Shown here: positions 33,742 to 46,000 of the stretch, one piece after another
How the letters are laid out: every line of letters begins with the position of its first letter
Numbering within the stretch: the first letter of the stretch is position 1
Assembly: GCA_002118135.1 (NCBI GenBank)
Contig: BDIU01000413.1
Coordinates: 18,822 to 82,821, forward strand
DNA from: Trebouxia sp. TZW2008
Lineage: Eukaryota; Chlorophyta; Trebouxiophyceae; Trebouxiales; Trebouxiaceae
Length of the DNA stretch: 64,000 bases
Direction: 5' to 3'
Made by a program: the position numbers and the translations under genes
The notes under the pieces: generated by a model
Told to the model about the DNA's origin: nothing
Databases searched by the model: none
What the model saw: the letters and a program-made list of their open reading frames with translations, nothing else

Positions 33742-34299
33742 ATGCCAGTCTCGGCAGGCGCGGGACGTACTCTTGTGCCTTACTTCAGCAGCTCAGACGA
33801 ATGTGTAAACGAGACTCTGAGTAAATCGCACGGGGAAGCTGCAAGGTGCGATAGCTTTGCAGGGCTTGCGTGAAAAGCTTTGTGACTGCACTTGCATGAA
33901 TCTTTTGCGAACGCACCATCACGGCATATTTCAGGGCTGTAAAGCACCATCACGGCATATTTCAGGGCTGTAAAGTGCTTGTGTGCTCGTAGAAACAGAA
34001 GGAAGGCCGGTAAGAAGAGCGTTGCAAAATCAGAGGAGATGCGCTCCCAAGCTGGCAGCCCACCCAAGCAACTTCCAAAAGCTGCTGCAGCAAAGCAGCG
34101 AGGGACTTCATCTGGTAGATCTGCAGTTCTGTACACTTCTCACAGCAACACTGAAGTAGCACAGCGCCTGAGCGACATGAAGTCAGTGAGTGTTGGCAAT
34201 TCAAATGATGCAAAGGCCTGGGCTGGACCCAGCTACTATACTTCCCCCCCTCCAGAAGACTTGCCAATGCCCACACCATTTTTGCTTAGTGTATCATAG
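33742..34299 (+). CDS. Small basic protein with PNRC-type EVH1-binding motif
   Basis: Two exons, 33742-33845 and 33993-34299; 136 residues, phases agree (donor GCAAG|GTGCGA, acceptor CTCGTAG). After a short Ser-rich N-terminus comes a basic stretch (NRRKAGKKSVAKSEEM) and near the C-terminus WAGPSYYTSPPPEDLPMPTP. This matches the short linear motif of proline-rich nuclear receptor coactivators and their plant relatives, (Y/F/W)AGP-x-F-x-SP-x-P-x-x-LP-x-P, which in animals binds the EVH1 domain of the decapping factor DCP1. A role in mRNA decapping is an inference from that motif alone. The intron contains a perfect 31-bp tandem repeat reaching close to the acceptor. Confidence 0.7.
33914..33975 (+). 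repeat. Perfect 31-bp tandem duplication in the PNRC-gene intron
   Basis: The unit starting 'caccatcacggcatatttca' and ending 'gggctgtaaag' occurs twice head to tail without a mismatch, 17 bp before the exon 2 acceptor. It must be recent. Confidence 0.95.
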
Positions 34300-36368
34300 T
34301 ATACAGCACTGACAGCAGCTTGCATGTCAAGCTTCTGCGTCTTGTCACCCATTCTATGGCTTTTTTGTCAGTCATGATTTTGTTTGCACAAAGCTTGGTT
34401 CAGCAGCGTCTTTTCAAAAGCTGCTGATCAATCTTTTCTATAGAGCCATGTATACTGATAGCTAGTGGTCAAAGTTTCTTTTGTGAGTGTGTTCAGCCAT
34501 TCCTTCAGCTTCTGGTTTGCAAATCAGGTTGGAGTGTTGCTACTGTGTGCAGCTTTTGTGGAAGGGCTTTCCTCAGTGTATTGTCAACAGAAGCTTTATG
34601 ATCACTTGTGCCACATATGGAGCAGGCTGTGCACATTCAGAGCAGTTCTCGTGCAAAGGTGTTTCAGCAAAGTAGTGGTCAGATCTTCAGCTGGGCTTTA
34701 CTTGTACATCCAATTTGGAGAGATTGCTCATCACTAGCCATTGCTAGTGTTGGCACACGCATACATTTGGTGTTAGATTGTGAGGCTGTGCTGCCTTACG
34801 CTACATGCCTTTCATGATGGACAAGTGGGAGACATCCATCAATGGATTTGTGGGAGGATCAGATCCTTGTGATCTGATCAGCAAATGCAGACTTGTCTCT
34901 TGGGCGTTTATGCTCCAGTGTGGTAGGATCAATAGCGATTCGTATTTGTAGTGTGATGGATTATATGCTGCGACAACATATTGCCATAGTTCGTTAGTTC
35001 ATGCGTTGCATAGCTTATGCGCAATTGTAAAAGTGAAAAGCGTATTTATTACCTCAGATGCTTACGTGACGTACGTTAAACGCTCTGCAGCACGATATAA
35101 GCATGTCACAGTAGCGTGTGGCAGACCATGTGGGTCACACGAGCTTGACTGTGTCAAGCACAGAGCATACCAGGCTGGCTCAAGATCGTTATTGACATGC
35201 ATACACTTTCATGTGACTAGATGATTTTCACCATGCACCTGTCAAAATTTAACCAGGAAGCCCCCCCAAACCCCCTTCCCCCTCGTTAGCCATAATCTGA
35301 ATAATATATACGCGTGCAAAGCAAGCTGGCCATCGTTCCTTGTGGTCAGTGTTTGCGAGTGGACAGATTACGACTGCGCAACGCGTCAGCATTCCATTAG
35401 GCTTGCCCCGTTTGGATCTACAAACTGCGCATGTCTTTTAAGAAGAAGGCTGAGATCTGAATTGAGGTGTGGCCTACCTAGGAGCCATGCTGGGGGAACT
35501 ACAGCACTGTCGATGATGGCAAACATCTTGCAGACACTGGCAACGGCTACATGTGCTGCTTGCATCACCATGCATTTACATATTCTGCTCTGCATAAATC
35601 ACTGTTGTTGCCCTCAGCTGTAATTGCACTGAACAGTGTCAAACCAGAGCAACCTTTTTGCAGATGTGTGAAGAGATGCCTGGACTGGTCTTCAGACAGC
35701 TTCAAAGGGTCAGATCTGGTCCTCAGATGCAACAGCTAATGTCAGCTGTACAGGTAGTACACGAGGGTGTGATTGTAAGTATTCTTGCGAAAAGCGTTTG
35801 ACTATGCCTTTTGCAGACAGCACGCCATTTTGAAGCGATCCCCAGTGAGAACACATGACTACTATTCCTGACAACAGCCAGACTCAGGCCAACATCTCAG
35901 TTGCTGTGTTTGCACCAAAATGTAAATGCCGCTCTCACAAGGTAGCAACAACACACTTGTCAACATACTGAGAGGCTAAATGCCTTAGTTTGACTCAGGT
36001 AGCAGGAGTCTGGACGGAACTTATGTGTCATGCTTGATGAAGGCATGGTGCGGTCAACGTGACCAACACTGCTCTCAGGATGCCTCATCCTTAAGTTGCA
36101 CTCATGCAACATAGCACAATTGCCAAGTCTTGTGCCTGTGCCTGTGCTGAGCCCTGATATCGTATGCAGTCATGCCACAAGGACATGTTTGAGTTGCTAG
36201 CAAAGGCAAGCTGGCTTGCGCCTGGTGACCTGCACAGCAGCAAAAGGTGTCTGGTGACATACAAGACGTGCAAAGATACTTGCATGTGGTGCAGCATTTC
36301 TGGCTTGCAAGCATGGCAGAAAAGGCGTGCGTATCGACAGCCATACCGAAGCAAACCCATACCTGCAT
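34300..36368. other. 2-kb region with one convincing orphan exon
   Basis: Downstream of the PNRC-motif gene I find no recognisable gene. One plus-strand segment, 35664-35753, has both splice sites and a 30-codon open frame (separate entry). A perfect 9-bp inverted repeat with a 5-base loop (GATCAGATC / GATCTGATC) lies at 34857-34879. Frames at 34822 (MDKWETSINGFVGGSDP) and 36174 (DMFELLAKASWLAPGDL) may be further exons of the same unknown gene. Confidence 0.3.
35664..35753 (+). CDS. Orphan candidate exon of an unrecognised gene
   Basis: Flanked by a good acceptor (CTTTTTGCAG) and a donor (TACAG|GTAGTA), phase 0 on both sides, 30 codons reading MCEEMPGLVFRQLQ, then RVRSGPQMQQLMSAVQ. The amphipathic, Gln-rich pattern looks like genuine protein. 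I could not link it to other exons with confidence or name a family. Confidence 0.35.
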
Positions 36369-36669
36369 CTAATGATGATCGCTGCTGGACTGTTGTTTTT
36401 TCGCCGCACTAGCAGCTCTCGACTGCAAAAGCCAGCTGGGGTCAGTAGCCTGCAAGGGTTGCCACGAAATACGTGCAGGTGGCCTGTCTGCTACTCACCT
36501 TGAGGTAGCCTAGCTTGACACCCCCGTACACAAAGCCGAATGATGCTGCAGATATCCGCAGTACCTGCACTTCAACACTTTTCAAGGGCGACGGGAGCTT
36601 CTCAAGCGATGCAAAGATGACCACATGCATCACCTGTGCCAAAGAGCTGGTTCCCGAATACGGATTCAT
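36369..36669 (-). CDS. Mitochondrial ATP synthase subunit e, plant type
   Basis: Three tiny exons on the minus strand: 36669-36634, 36564-36499 and 36422-36369, coding only 51 residues. The product starts MNPYSGTSSLAQ, continues VLRISAASFGFVYGGVKLGY (one membrane helix with the GxxxG-like spacing typical of this subunit) and ends in a basic tail closing DHH. Plant subunit e proteins have the same layout: a YSGTSTLA start, one transmembrane helix with an (I/V)YG...KL motif, a Lys/Ala-rich tail and a terminal His pair. Subunit e sits in the inner-membrane Fo sector and helps ATP synthase dimerise and bend cristae. All splice phases are 0. No single open frame covers the gene, so a simple ORF search would miss it. 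Confidence 0.85.
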
Positions 36670-37066
36670 GCCCGTGCAAATAACACGGCGTGTCCAATCG
36701 AGCGACGCTTGCGATCGAGCGCCTGGTGCTGATGCAATGCTTGAAAGGCAACACTACTTCCATGCCCTGGGCAGATCAGCTGCAAGGGTAAAGAGCCTAT
36801 GCCAGGGTTCCCTTCTGGAGTTATGCTTTCACCCTTGTCACAGGGCCTTGTGTCGTTCAACGCAAGCTGCGTCGAAGTCCGCTTGGTGCAAGCTGCTGTT
36901 ATGCATGTCTGCATATCTGAGAAGAGACAAGCGATGTAGGCAGCATCCCACCTGGTCATAAGACGTAGCCCGAACGAGGGGCTGATTGATCAGGCTCTCT
37001 GTCCGCAACGAGGTTGTGAAGAGTGGCTGGACATAGCATGCCCGCTTGAACGAGCAGTGCGTCAGC
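36670..37066. other. Divergent spacer, ATP synthase e / FTSHI
   Basis: Upstream region of the subunit e gene and of the proposed first FTSHI exon. A plus-strand frame crosses it without recognisable content. Both promoters would be here if the FTSHI start at 37067 is right. Confidence 0.35.
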
Positions 37067-40000
37067 ATGCGCGCAGGCTGCTTTGGTTGGCAGCCAGTTG
37101 CTTACCACTCTGAGCTGACCCACAAGCCCCTAGCCTGCAGACAGTTTCTCAAATTGCCAAGCAGACAGCAGCAAGGCTCTTACTTGCGCCAGGTAGTACT
37201 TGACGCGTCACTGTATGGTGGCACTGTCTGTGACTACACTCCTCTGACCTGTACGGTCTGCATGTTTTCAGGAGCTTCACAACACTCGCACCTCAACCCA
37301 ATACGGCCGGCGCCCACTTCTTATTAGGGCATCCTTGCAACATAACACACAGCTTCAGGACAACCAGCGCCCTGCCTGCTTATGCAGAGGGCGTGCTCGC
37401 CAAAAACATTCCCGCCACACTGTTGCCCAGGCAAGCTGCAACATATCGACTTGCGTCACATGTTGAGTCTACGTAGTTCCTGCATGTCATCACAGCTCCA
37501 TCATCATCATCAGTGACATGCGTTCTAGTGAGCTTACATGACTCAGCCAGGTGCATACAGAAGCAATGAACTACATGCAAGCTAGGTGCATACAGACACA
37601 ATGAACTGCTTGCAAACACATCTGCCCAAAGCAGAATCCTCGTAGGCAACCTGCTTCAGCTGAGCCTTGTGGCATCTCTCCACAACACAGGAGAGCTCTC
37701 AACCTTCAGCGCATATGCCATCAGCAGCAGCTGACGCAAACCTAGCGTTGCATGCTCTTCTGCCTCAATGCAAGCGTGGGACGCATGCTTGCTTGCATTC
37801 AGTCATTTTGAGCCAGCGCAAATGAACCACAGCTGACACCCGTGTTTTCGGCAGGCCTTCTGGTGGCAAAACAAGGATGAAGTTTCATTGCCAAAGGATG
37901 TGTGGGAAGTAACTGAACAGGTAAGTGTTGAAAGTCTGTAGCCTTGCTGATAATAACAGCCAAGCCGCAGAAGCAGTCAATCACCATTCATAGTGCTCAA
38001 CACGCAATGCGCATTACGCAATATGTGGTGTTTAAGAACTCCAGCCACTGAGATGCAGTGCAAATTGTGGAATACGCAATACATTGTCACCGATGCGTCA
38101 TATGCAATACGCAAGTGTTCTGAGGTACCATCAGCTGGGAGTAAGAGCATGGTGATTGTTTCTCTGAACAGAAGCCTTGTGCACTGCTTGCCACAGGAGT
38201 ACGATATTATCCAGTCAGAACGCAAGAGAGCCAAGGCGCAAGACAAGCGTATCAAGGCGGCTGGGCCAGCTTTCCAGGACCTTTTCATAGATGATCCAGA
38301 TGACACCGACTGGGAGCTTCCAAGTGAGAGTGAGCTTGAGGAAGCAATGGACGATGTAGAAGATTTGATTGGGTATCAACCTGGATATCAACACGTTGAC
38401 GCTTATATGAATCCAGACCAGTATGTGCCAATCGATGTTCTCGGCCCAGTGAAACAAGAGCCAGAACCCAAATGGAATCGCCTGCCCAGAATGATCTACA
38501 GAGAGTTTTACTACGGGCTGCAGCAGCGCAACTGGACATCCAAGCACTATGATCCATCAGTGGAGCCATGGGATCTCAAGTTCTTCCGTGACGTTGGCAT
38601 GGCTCGGTTTGAGGGGTACAGGGTACTGCTGACTAAGCCCGATGGCAGCCAGATGCGCGTGCATCTGCCCGAGTGTGGCTCAGATCACCACCTCAACACT
38701 CATCTCCAGGCGGTAACTTCTGGCAGCTCAGAGCATGAGGATAAGCTTTGGGGCACACTTGTTCGCACCAACTTCTTTGAGCCAGAGACCGAGTACGAGC
38801 CTTGGACCAACAAACCCCTCAGCTTTGTACAGTATGGCTACAACCAGATCTTTGAGCAGCTGTTTCAGGCGTTTGAGCAGCAAGTCCCAGCACATGTCAA
38901 GGAACAATATTGGCGGACGTGGCAAATGAACCCTGATGATGACAAGTACAGCTGTCCTGGCGACAAGAGTCTGTCGTTTTCCTTTCATCTGGGAGAAGAA
39001 CCAAAGGAATACTTCAAATGGGTTCCGCGATTTGCCCAAAAAGTTTATTGGGGCATAACCGAACCATTTAGGCATCGTCTTCCGTATTTGTGGCCAGTGC
39101 CTGTGGCCTTCGCGTTTGTTATATACCTTGGCCTTGTAAGGTAATTCAATTTTCTGTCAGCATGTCACGTCACCTGCCAGCTAGCTGTATCCGCTTGCGC
39201 ATTTGTTTGTCGATGAGCCATATCTTCGTCATTGTCTTTGAAACCTCTTGGGAGTATTATCATACACTCTCTCAATGGCATTCCAGACAAGCTTTCACTG
39301 ACATTGTTGGGTGACGGCTGCTGTTGTCTCTTGTTTTGCATGATTGTCAAACATGCATCATGTTTGTCACACTCCACTGTCCTGTTATACATTTGTTCAC
39401 GCATATGTACATCACAAACTCTCTGCAAGCATTGAGTGTCATGATTTGTTGTCATTGCGTGAAAATGTGCCCAGCAAGCAACTGTATGTGCATAGTCATT
39501 CTTTCATATTGAGAAGCTATGTCCAGCATGCGACCTTATGTATGTCATTGTTTGCCTTCATGTTGAGAAGCTGTGTCCAGCATACAACCTTATGTGCGTC
39601 TGGTTTGGTTGCCCTTTTTGAGAAGCCGTGTCCAGCATGCAAGATCATGAATGTCACTGTTTGTTTTAATTTCAAGAAGCTGTGCCCAGCATGCTTGTGT
39701 GCATCATTGCTTTGCTTCATCATGACACGCTGTCTCCATGCAAGCTGATGTGTCGAAAAGGCCAATGTAATGCAGGAAGCCAGATGTGATCCCAGAAGAT
39801 TTACAGGCAGCCAAAGAGTACGCACAATCTAAAGCCAAGGCGCGCAAAGAGGGCATGACCGACGTCAGGTTCTCAGATGTGGCCGGGCTAGACCACGTCA
39901 TTGATAGGTTGCAGCAGATGGTGACTTTCCTGCGGAACCCCACAGACGAGCGATTCACAAGGCTTGCAAGGCCTCCCAAAGGCGTTCTGTTGGAAGGAGA

Positions 40001-43000
40001 CCCAGGTGTGGGCAAAACTTTGATAGCCAAGGCTGTTGCAGGCGAAGCAGGAGTTCCTTTCTTTCAGGTCTGCAATTGTTTCTGCATCAAAACTCATTGG
40101 GGTTTAATTCCCACCATAGAAAGTGCAAACATTCCTTAAGACTGTACGCCCTACAACCTAACCAATCCCCCTAGCAAAAACCAAATTGTGAACTTTTCTT
40201 AGGGTTTTCCCAACCCTAGCGCACGAAATCTAGTGAAGTACAATGTCAGGGTTGCAATTCAGCATCGTTCATCTTCAACATGCGATCATCGACATGCAAT
40301 TGAGTGAGATTCACTGACCAGCCAGGCGCACACAGCAGCAGATAACCGCCTCCAAGCAAACTGTCCAGAGCCATGTCGTGCCAGCGTAAGCAAATTGTCA
40401 CCTCAACTCTATGCTGACCGTTCTGCAACTGCACCTGATCACCTTGACTTTAGGAAACCAAGTTCTTCAGTCATAACTGCATTACATAATTCGGCTACAA
40501 AGCACCTGGTGTATGTTTTACAGCCTGACAGCTCGCTCCTCTGCAGCTGCATGATTGTTGCAGGTCTGCCTTTCTTAAAGGCTGTTGTTTGCACTGTAGC
40601 AGCCGTCTCATCTGCAGCTTGATGCCTGAGGCAGGGATGCCTTTCTTGGAGGTTTGCGTCTGTACTGTAACAGCTTTCTCATTTGCAGCTTCATGCTTGC
40701 AGCAGATTTGCCTTTCATTGACATTTGCACCTGCATTGCTCATTTGCAACTTCATGCTTGAGGGTTGCAAACTCATAAATTGTTTTCTCTTTTCTGCAAA
40801 TGAGTGGCAGTGAAAAAAGCCATTGTGGGGATTGCGCTCTCCCTGATAGTCACATAGCTAGATTAGAACAGTCATATGTGAAGGAAGAATCATTATCAAG
40901 TTTGCAGAACATATGAGGAATGATTCCTCCTTCCTGCAGATGAGTGGCAGTGGTTTTCCAGAAGCCATCGTCGGAAACGCATTTAGAGTGTTCAAGTTAT
41001 TTACAAGAGGCATGATCTGAACATATCTTTTAAGCTCACAAAACGATTTCTCTTTCCTGCAGATGGTTGGCATGACTTTGTAGAAGCCATGGGGGGAAAT
41101 GCACTCGGAGTGTCAGCACAGTCACACGGAAAGATCAGGACCTGAACGTGGCTTGCAAGCTCAACGATTGATTCCTGTTCCCTGCAGATGAGTGGCAGTG
41201 AGTTTGTAGAAGCCATTGTAGGTGTGTGCGCAGCGCGTGTGCTGAACTCACATATGTAGATTAGAGTCTCATCACAATCCGCAAACTCAAAACATGAATC
41301 CACTTTCCTGCAGATGAGTGGCAGTGAGTTTGTAGAAGCCATTGTGGGTGTTGGAGCAGCTCGTGTGCGTGATCTCTTCAAGAGAGCGGCAGCCCAAAAG
41401 CGACCATGTATCATTTTTGTGGATGAAATTGACTCTTTGGGAGCTAAAAGGTCCACCCTTGGGGAGTCCACAAATGAAGAGCGTGAGCAGACGCTGAATC
41501 AGCTGCTGACTGAGATGGACGGCTTTGCATCAAGTGAGCAAGCATTGTCTTGTCTGATTTTTGACATGCTACATCATATGTACCCATTGTGATGCTCACA
41601 ACAAGCCAGCCCGTCAAGACAGGACTTGTGCCACACGCATAAAGCATGTTTACCAGAAGGTGTCATCAAGTGAGGAAGCATTGTCTTGTCTGAATTTTGA
41701 CATGCTACATCATATGTCCCCATTGTGATGCTCACAACAAGCTAGCCCGTCGAGACAGGACTTGTGCCTCACACATAAAGCATGTTTACCAGAAGGTGTC
41801 ATCAAGTCAGGAAGCATTGTCTTGTCTGAACTTTGACATACTACAACACATGTCCCCATTGTGATGCTCACAACAAGCTAGCCTGTCGAGACAGGACTTG
41901 TGCCACACACATATAGTAGGATTATTAGAAGTTGTCATCAGTGATCATCAAAGGAAGCTGTCTAGTCGTAATCATCATCATCATTGTTGCTGTCATTGTC
42001 ATTGTGATTGTCATTGTCACTACCATTGTAATCCTCCCCAATATATGCAGAGCCTGATCCATCACTTTCCTTCCCTCTGCCATTTCTTGCTTTTCCTCTC
42101 TCAGGCCTCTGGCTCAGGGGCTTTTGACTTGAGATTGTATCACAAGTTGAACTGCAGTCAACTTTGTATCAGGCTGTTGAGTGTCAATGGCACATTCATC
42201 TTATTTGCAGGCCCTGGGATTTTTCATGGCTGCAACCAACAGGGCTGATCAGTGCTAAATGGCTCAGGCTCTTGTTGCTCGTCTTTTCTCTTCTGGCTTC
42301 ACCCTGGACAGTTCCTCAGGGACTTTGTGTTCATATTTGTGTTCTTGCAGGCTCTGGTGCTCCTGTTCATGGCTGCAACCAATAAGTCACAACAGGGCTC
42401 ATGAAAAGGATGCTGTCTTCTCTGTGCTGAACAGAAGCGCAACTGCTCAAAGGCTGCTTGTGTTGATTACTGCAGGCTCTCAAGTTCTTTTCATGGCTGC
42501 ACTGAACAGGGCTGATGAACAGGATGCTGCGTCTTCTTTTCTAACCAGAAGCACAACTTCATTGGGGCTTTTGTCTTCATGTTTGCAGGCTCTGGACATC
42601 TTATATGGCTGCAACCAACATGGCGTATCAATGAAAAGCTGCTCTGACAAGACCAGGGCATCTTGCGGTTCTTTTCTGGAGACTCGCTGAACAAGTGCTC
42701 AGTTGCTTTTGTTCTTATGTTTGCAGGCTCTGAGGTTGGTTCATGGCTGCAACCAACAGGGCTGAACAGTTGGGCGCTGCCCTCACAAGGCCCAGGCATT
42801 GTGTCCTGCTTTTCTTCTGTCTTCGGGTCTCTTGTCAGCAATTCGCTCACGTGTTCTGTCCCCATGTTTGCAGGCTCTGGACTTTTCTTCTGGCCTCTTG
42901 CTGGACAAACACTTAGGGGTTCTGTCCTCGTGTTTGCAGGCTCTGGAGTTCTTCTATGGCCGCAACCAACAGGGCTGATCAGCTGGATGCTGCTTTGACA

Positions 43001-46000
43001 AGATCAGGGCATCTTCATTTCCAAACTCTTGCTGGACAAGTGCTCAGTTGCTTTTATCCTCATGTTTGCAGGCTCTGGAGGTTGGTTCATGGCTGCAACC
43101 AACAGGGCTGATCAGTTGGGCGTTGCCCTCACAAGGCCTGGGCATTGCGTCCTGCATCTCTTCTGTCTTCGGATCTCTTGTCAGCAATTCGCTCACAGGT
43201 TCTGTTCCCATGTCTGCAGGCTCTGGACTTCTCTTCTGTCCTCTTGCTGGACAACCACTTAGGGGTTCTGTCCTCATGTTTGCAGGCTCTGGAGTTCTTC
43301 TATGGCTCCAACCAACAGGGCTGGTCAGTTGGACGCTGCCCTGACAAGACCAGGGCATCTTGCATTCCTTTTCCAAGACTTGCTGGACAAGTGCTCAGTT
43401 GCTTTTGTTCTTATGTTTGCAGGCTCTGAGGTTGGTTCATGGCTGCAACCAACAGGGCTGGTCAGTTGGGCGCTGCCCTCACAAGGCCCGGGCATCGCGT
43501 CCTGCTTTTCTTCTGTCTTCGGATCTCTTGTCAGCAATTCGCTCACGTGTTCTGTCCCCATGTTTGCAGGCTCCTCTGGACTTTCCTTCTGGCCTCTTGC
43601 TGGACAAACACTTAGGGGTTCTGTCCTCATGTTTGCAGGCTCTGGAGTTCTTCTATGGCCGCAACCAACAGGGCTGATCAGCTGGACGCTGCTTTGACAA
43701 GATCAGGGCATCTTCATTTGCAAACTCTTGCTGGACAAGGGCTCAGTAGCTTTTGTTCTTATGTTTGCAGGCTCTGGAGGTTGGTTCATGGCTGCAACCA
43801 ACAGGGCCAATCAGTTGGACGCTGCCCTGACAGGACCAGGGCACCTTCGTTTCCAAACTCTTGCTGGACAAGTGCTCAGTTGCTTCTGTCCTCATGTTTG
43901 CAGGCACTGGAGTCTTGTTCATGGCTGCCACCAACAGGTCTGACGCTTTGGACGCTGCCCTCACAAGGCCCGGGCGTTTTGACTGGATCGTGCCTGTTGC
44001 AAAACCCAACCAGGCAGCACGTGTAGACATCCTCAAGGTGTGCACTCTCAAAACAATTGTCTTTTTTGATCGGCCCCAAGTTCATGATGCTCAAACAATG
44101 CCTAGTCATTGCGTTTGACTGGCGGGTGACTGTTGCCACGTCAACCAGGCAGCGTGTGTAGAGATCCTCAAGGTCGGCACTGTCAGTATGATCTCTTAGT
44201 GTTAGCAAGTGGTTGCCTCTGAAGACAGACAATTTCTGTACTGTCTGTAGATATGCTCACAATTTGCACTGTCAGAATGAGTTTCTTGCCTGTCTTTCTG
44301 TCTGGAACCCAACTGTCTCCCTGGCTTACTGTCTGCAGGCAAATCTAGGTATGCAGTGTCCAAATAATTGTCTGTCTTACTTTCAACAAGTCAAGGCTTT
44401 TGACATTCCATATCTTTGCATGTATTATATCATCCTCATCAAGATCAGTGATGTCATCGTCACCATTTGCATTACTTTTATCGCTGTCATTAATTTTTCT
44501 TGATGTTTTACATATTCTCATCATAGTTGATGTGCTGCTGTCCCGTGTGTGGTCAGTACGCTCAGTCCATTGGCAGATGAAGTGGACTTGGCTCAAGTGG
44601 CCATCAGCATCATCATTGTTGCCATTGTTCTTGCTTTTACATGGAAATCGTTCCTGCCGTCGTCACCATCATTGTTGCTTAAGCATCATGCTGATCTGTC
44701 ATGTGTACACAAGTACACATACGCACAAAGCCACTGTGGACTTGATTCAAGTGGCCATCATCAATATTGTTGACACTTTACTGCTTCTACTTTGAACTCA
44801 AGCTTACCATTACAAGACATCGTTTCTGCTATCATCACCATGCTGATCTGTCAAATGTGACCGGCACATACACACACGCCAAGCCACTGGCAGGTGTGGC
44901 GGACTCGGCTCAAGTGGCCATCGTCATCACTATTATTGACATTGTTCTTGCTTTTACTTGGAAGTCATTCCTCCCATTATCACCATCATTGTTGCTATCA
45001 TTATCATGCGTCATGTGTATACAAGTACAGACACGCACAAAGCCACTGACTTAATTCAAGTGGCCATCATCATGACTGTTGATCTTGTCACTGCTTTCGC
45101 TTGGAAGTCGTTTTTCCCGTTGTCACCATCATTGTTGCTTAATTGTCATGCTGATCTGTCACTTGTACGCAGATACACACACGCCAAGCCACTGGCAGAT
45201 GTAGTGGACTTGGCTCAAGTGGCCATCATCATTATTGTTGATCTTTTTAGAGTAAACTCTTGTTGTAAGGACACTCAATGTAAGGACAGTTTTGATGTAA
45301 GGACAGTGCTGTTTGGAACACATCACTGTGTTCTGACTGCAGTGGTCCCTCTGAGTAAGGAAAACTTGTTGTCTGGGCAATTTCTTGGTATCCAAGAGCA
45401 GTTGTTACAACAAGAGCTTGCTGTACTACTTTTACTTGCAAGTCATTCCTACCGTGGTCACCATCATTGTTGCTATCATTATCATGCTGATCTGTCATGT
45501 GTACACAGGTACACACTCGCACAAAGCCACTGGCGGATGATGTGGACTTGGTTCAAGTCGCCAAAGATCTGCCTGGACTCTCAGGTGAATCCTCACAATT
45601 GTCCCTCATCGGCATCATCTTCAGCATTCATTCATCTGGACATTGCATCAAGTGACTGTCACAGTTGCTTCATTGAGCATCACAGCAGGTGAACGGCCAG
45701 CGGACAAGTGCGCAGTGGTCAAGGGTCAGCACAGCTGTTCCTCTTCAGACGTGTTCAGCCAGCATTCAGGCATCCTGTCATGGCCGCTGCATGAGCATGA
45801 AACTGCCAGAGCCTCTGACTTGCTTTCCAGTTCATTATGCCTTGCAAAGAGGACAAGCAGATTTACACTGAACTCGGAACATATTTGAATCAGCAAGCTG
45901 AATGGACACAATGCACTGCAAGGAGATTGTACAAGCTTACTGGCTACAGTACACTTCAAAAAGGGCAACTTCCCATAGCTGGCCTTTGTAAGAGACGTGC

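Noticed and set aside
34857..34879. Perfect 9-bp inverted repeat with 5-base loop as a terminator or binding site
   Set aside because: An isolated short palindrome in a eukaryotic intergenic region; expected by chance often enough, with no supporting context.
38215..39075. Minus-strand frames of 94-115 codons opposite the large FTSHI exon
   Set aside because: Antisense shadows of a well-supported 314-codon exon.
42259..44026. Overlapping open frames of 90-145 codons
   Set aside because: Shadow frames of the repeated second-region-of-homology exon array, not separate genes.
44958..45692. 244-codon plus-strand frame
   Set aside because: It spans exon-copy repeats, a MITE-like element and the true exon 45509-45584 in one frame by chance.
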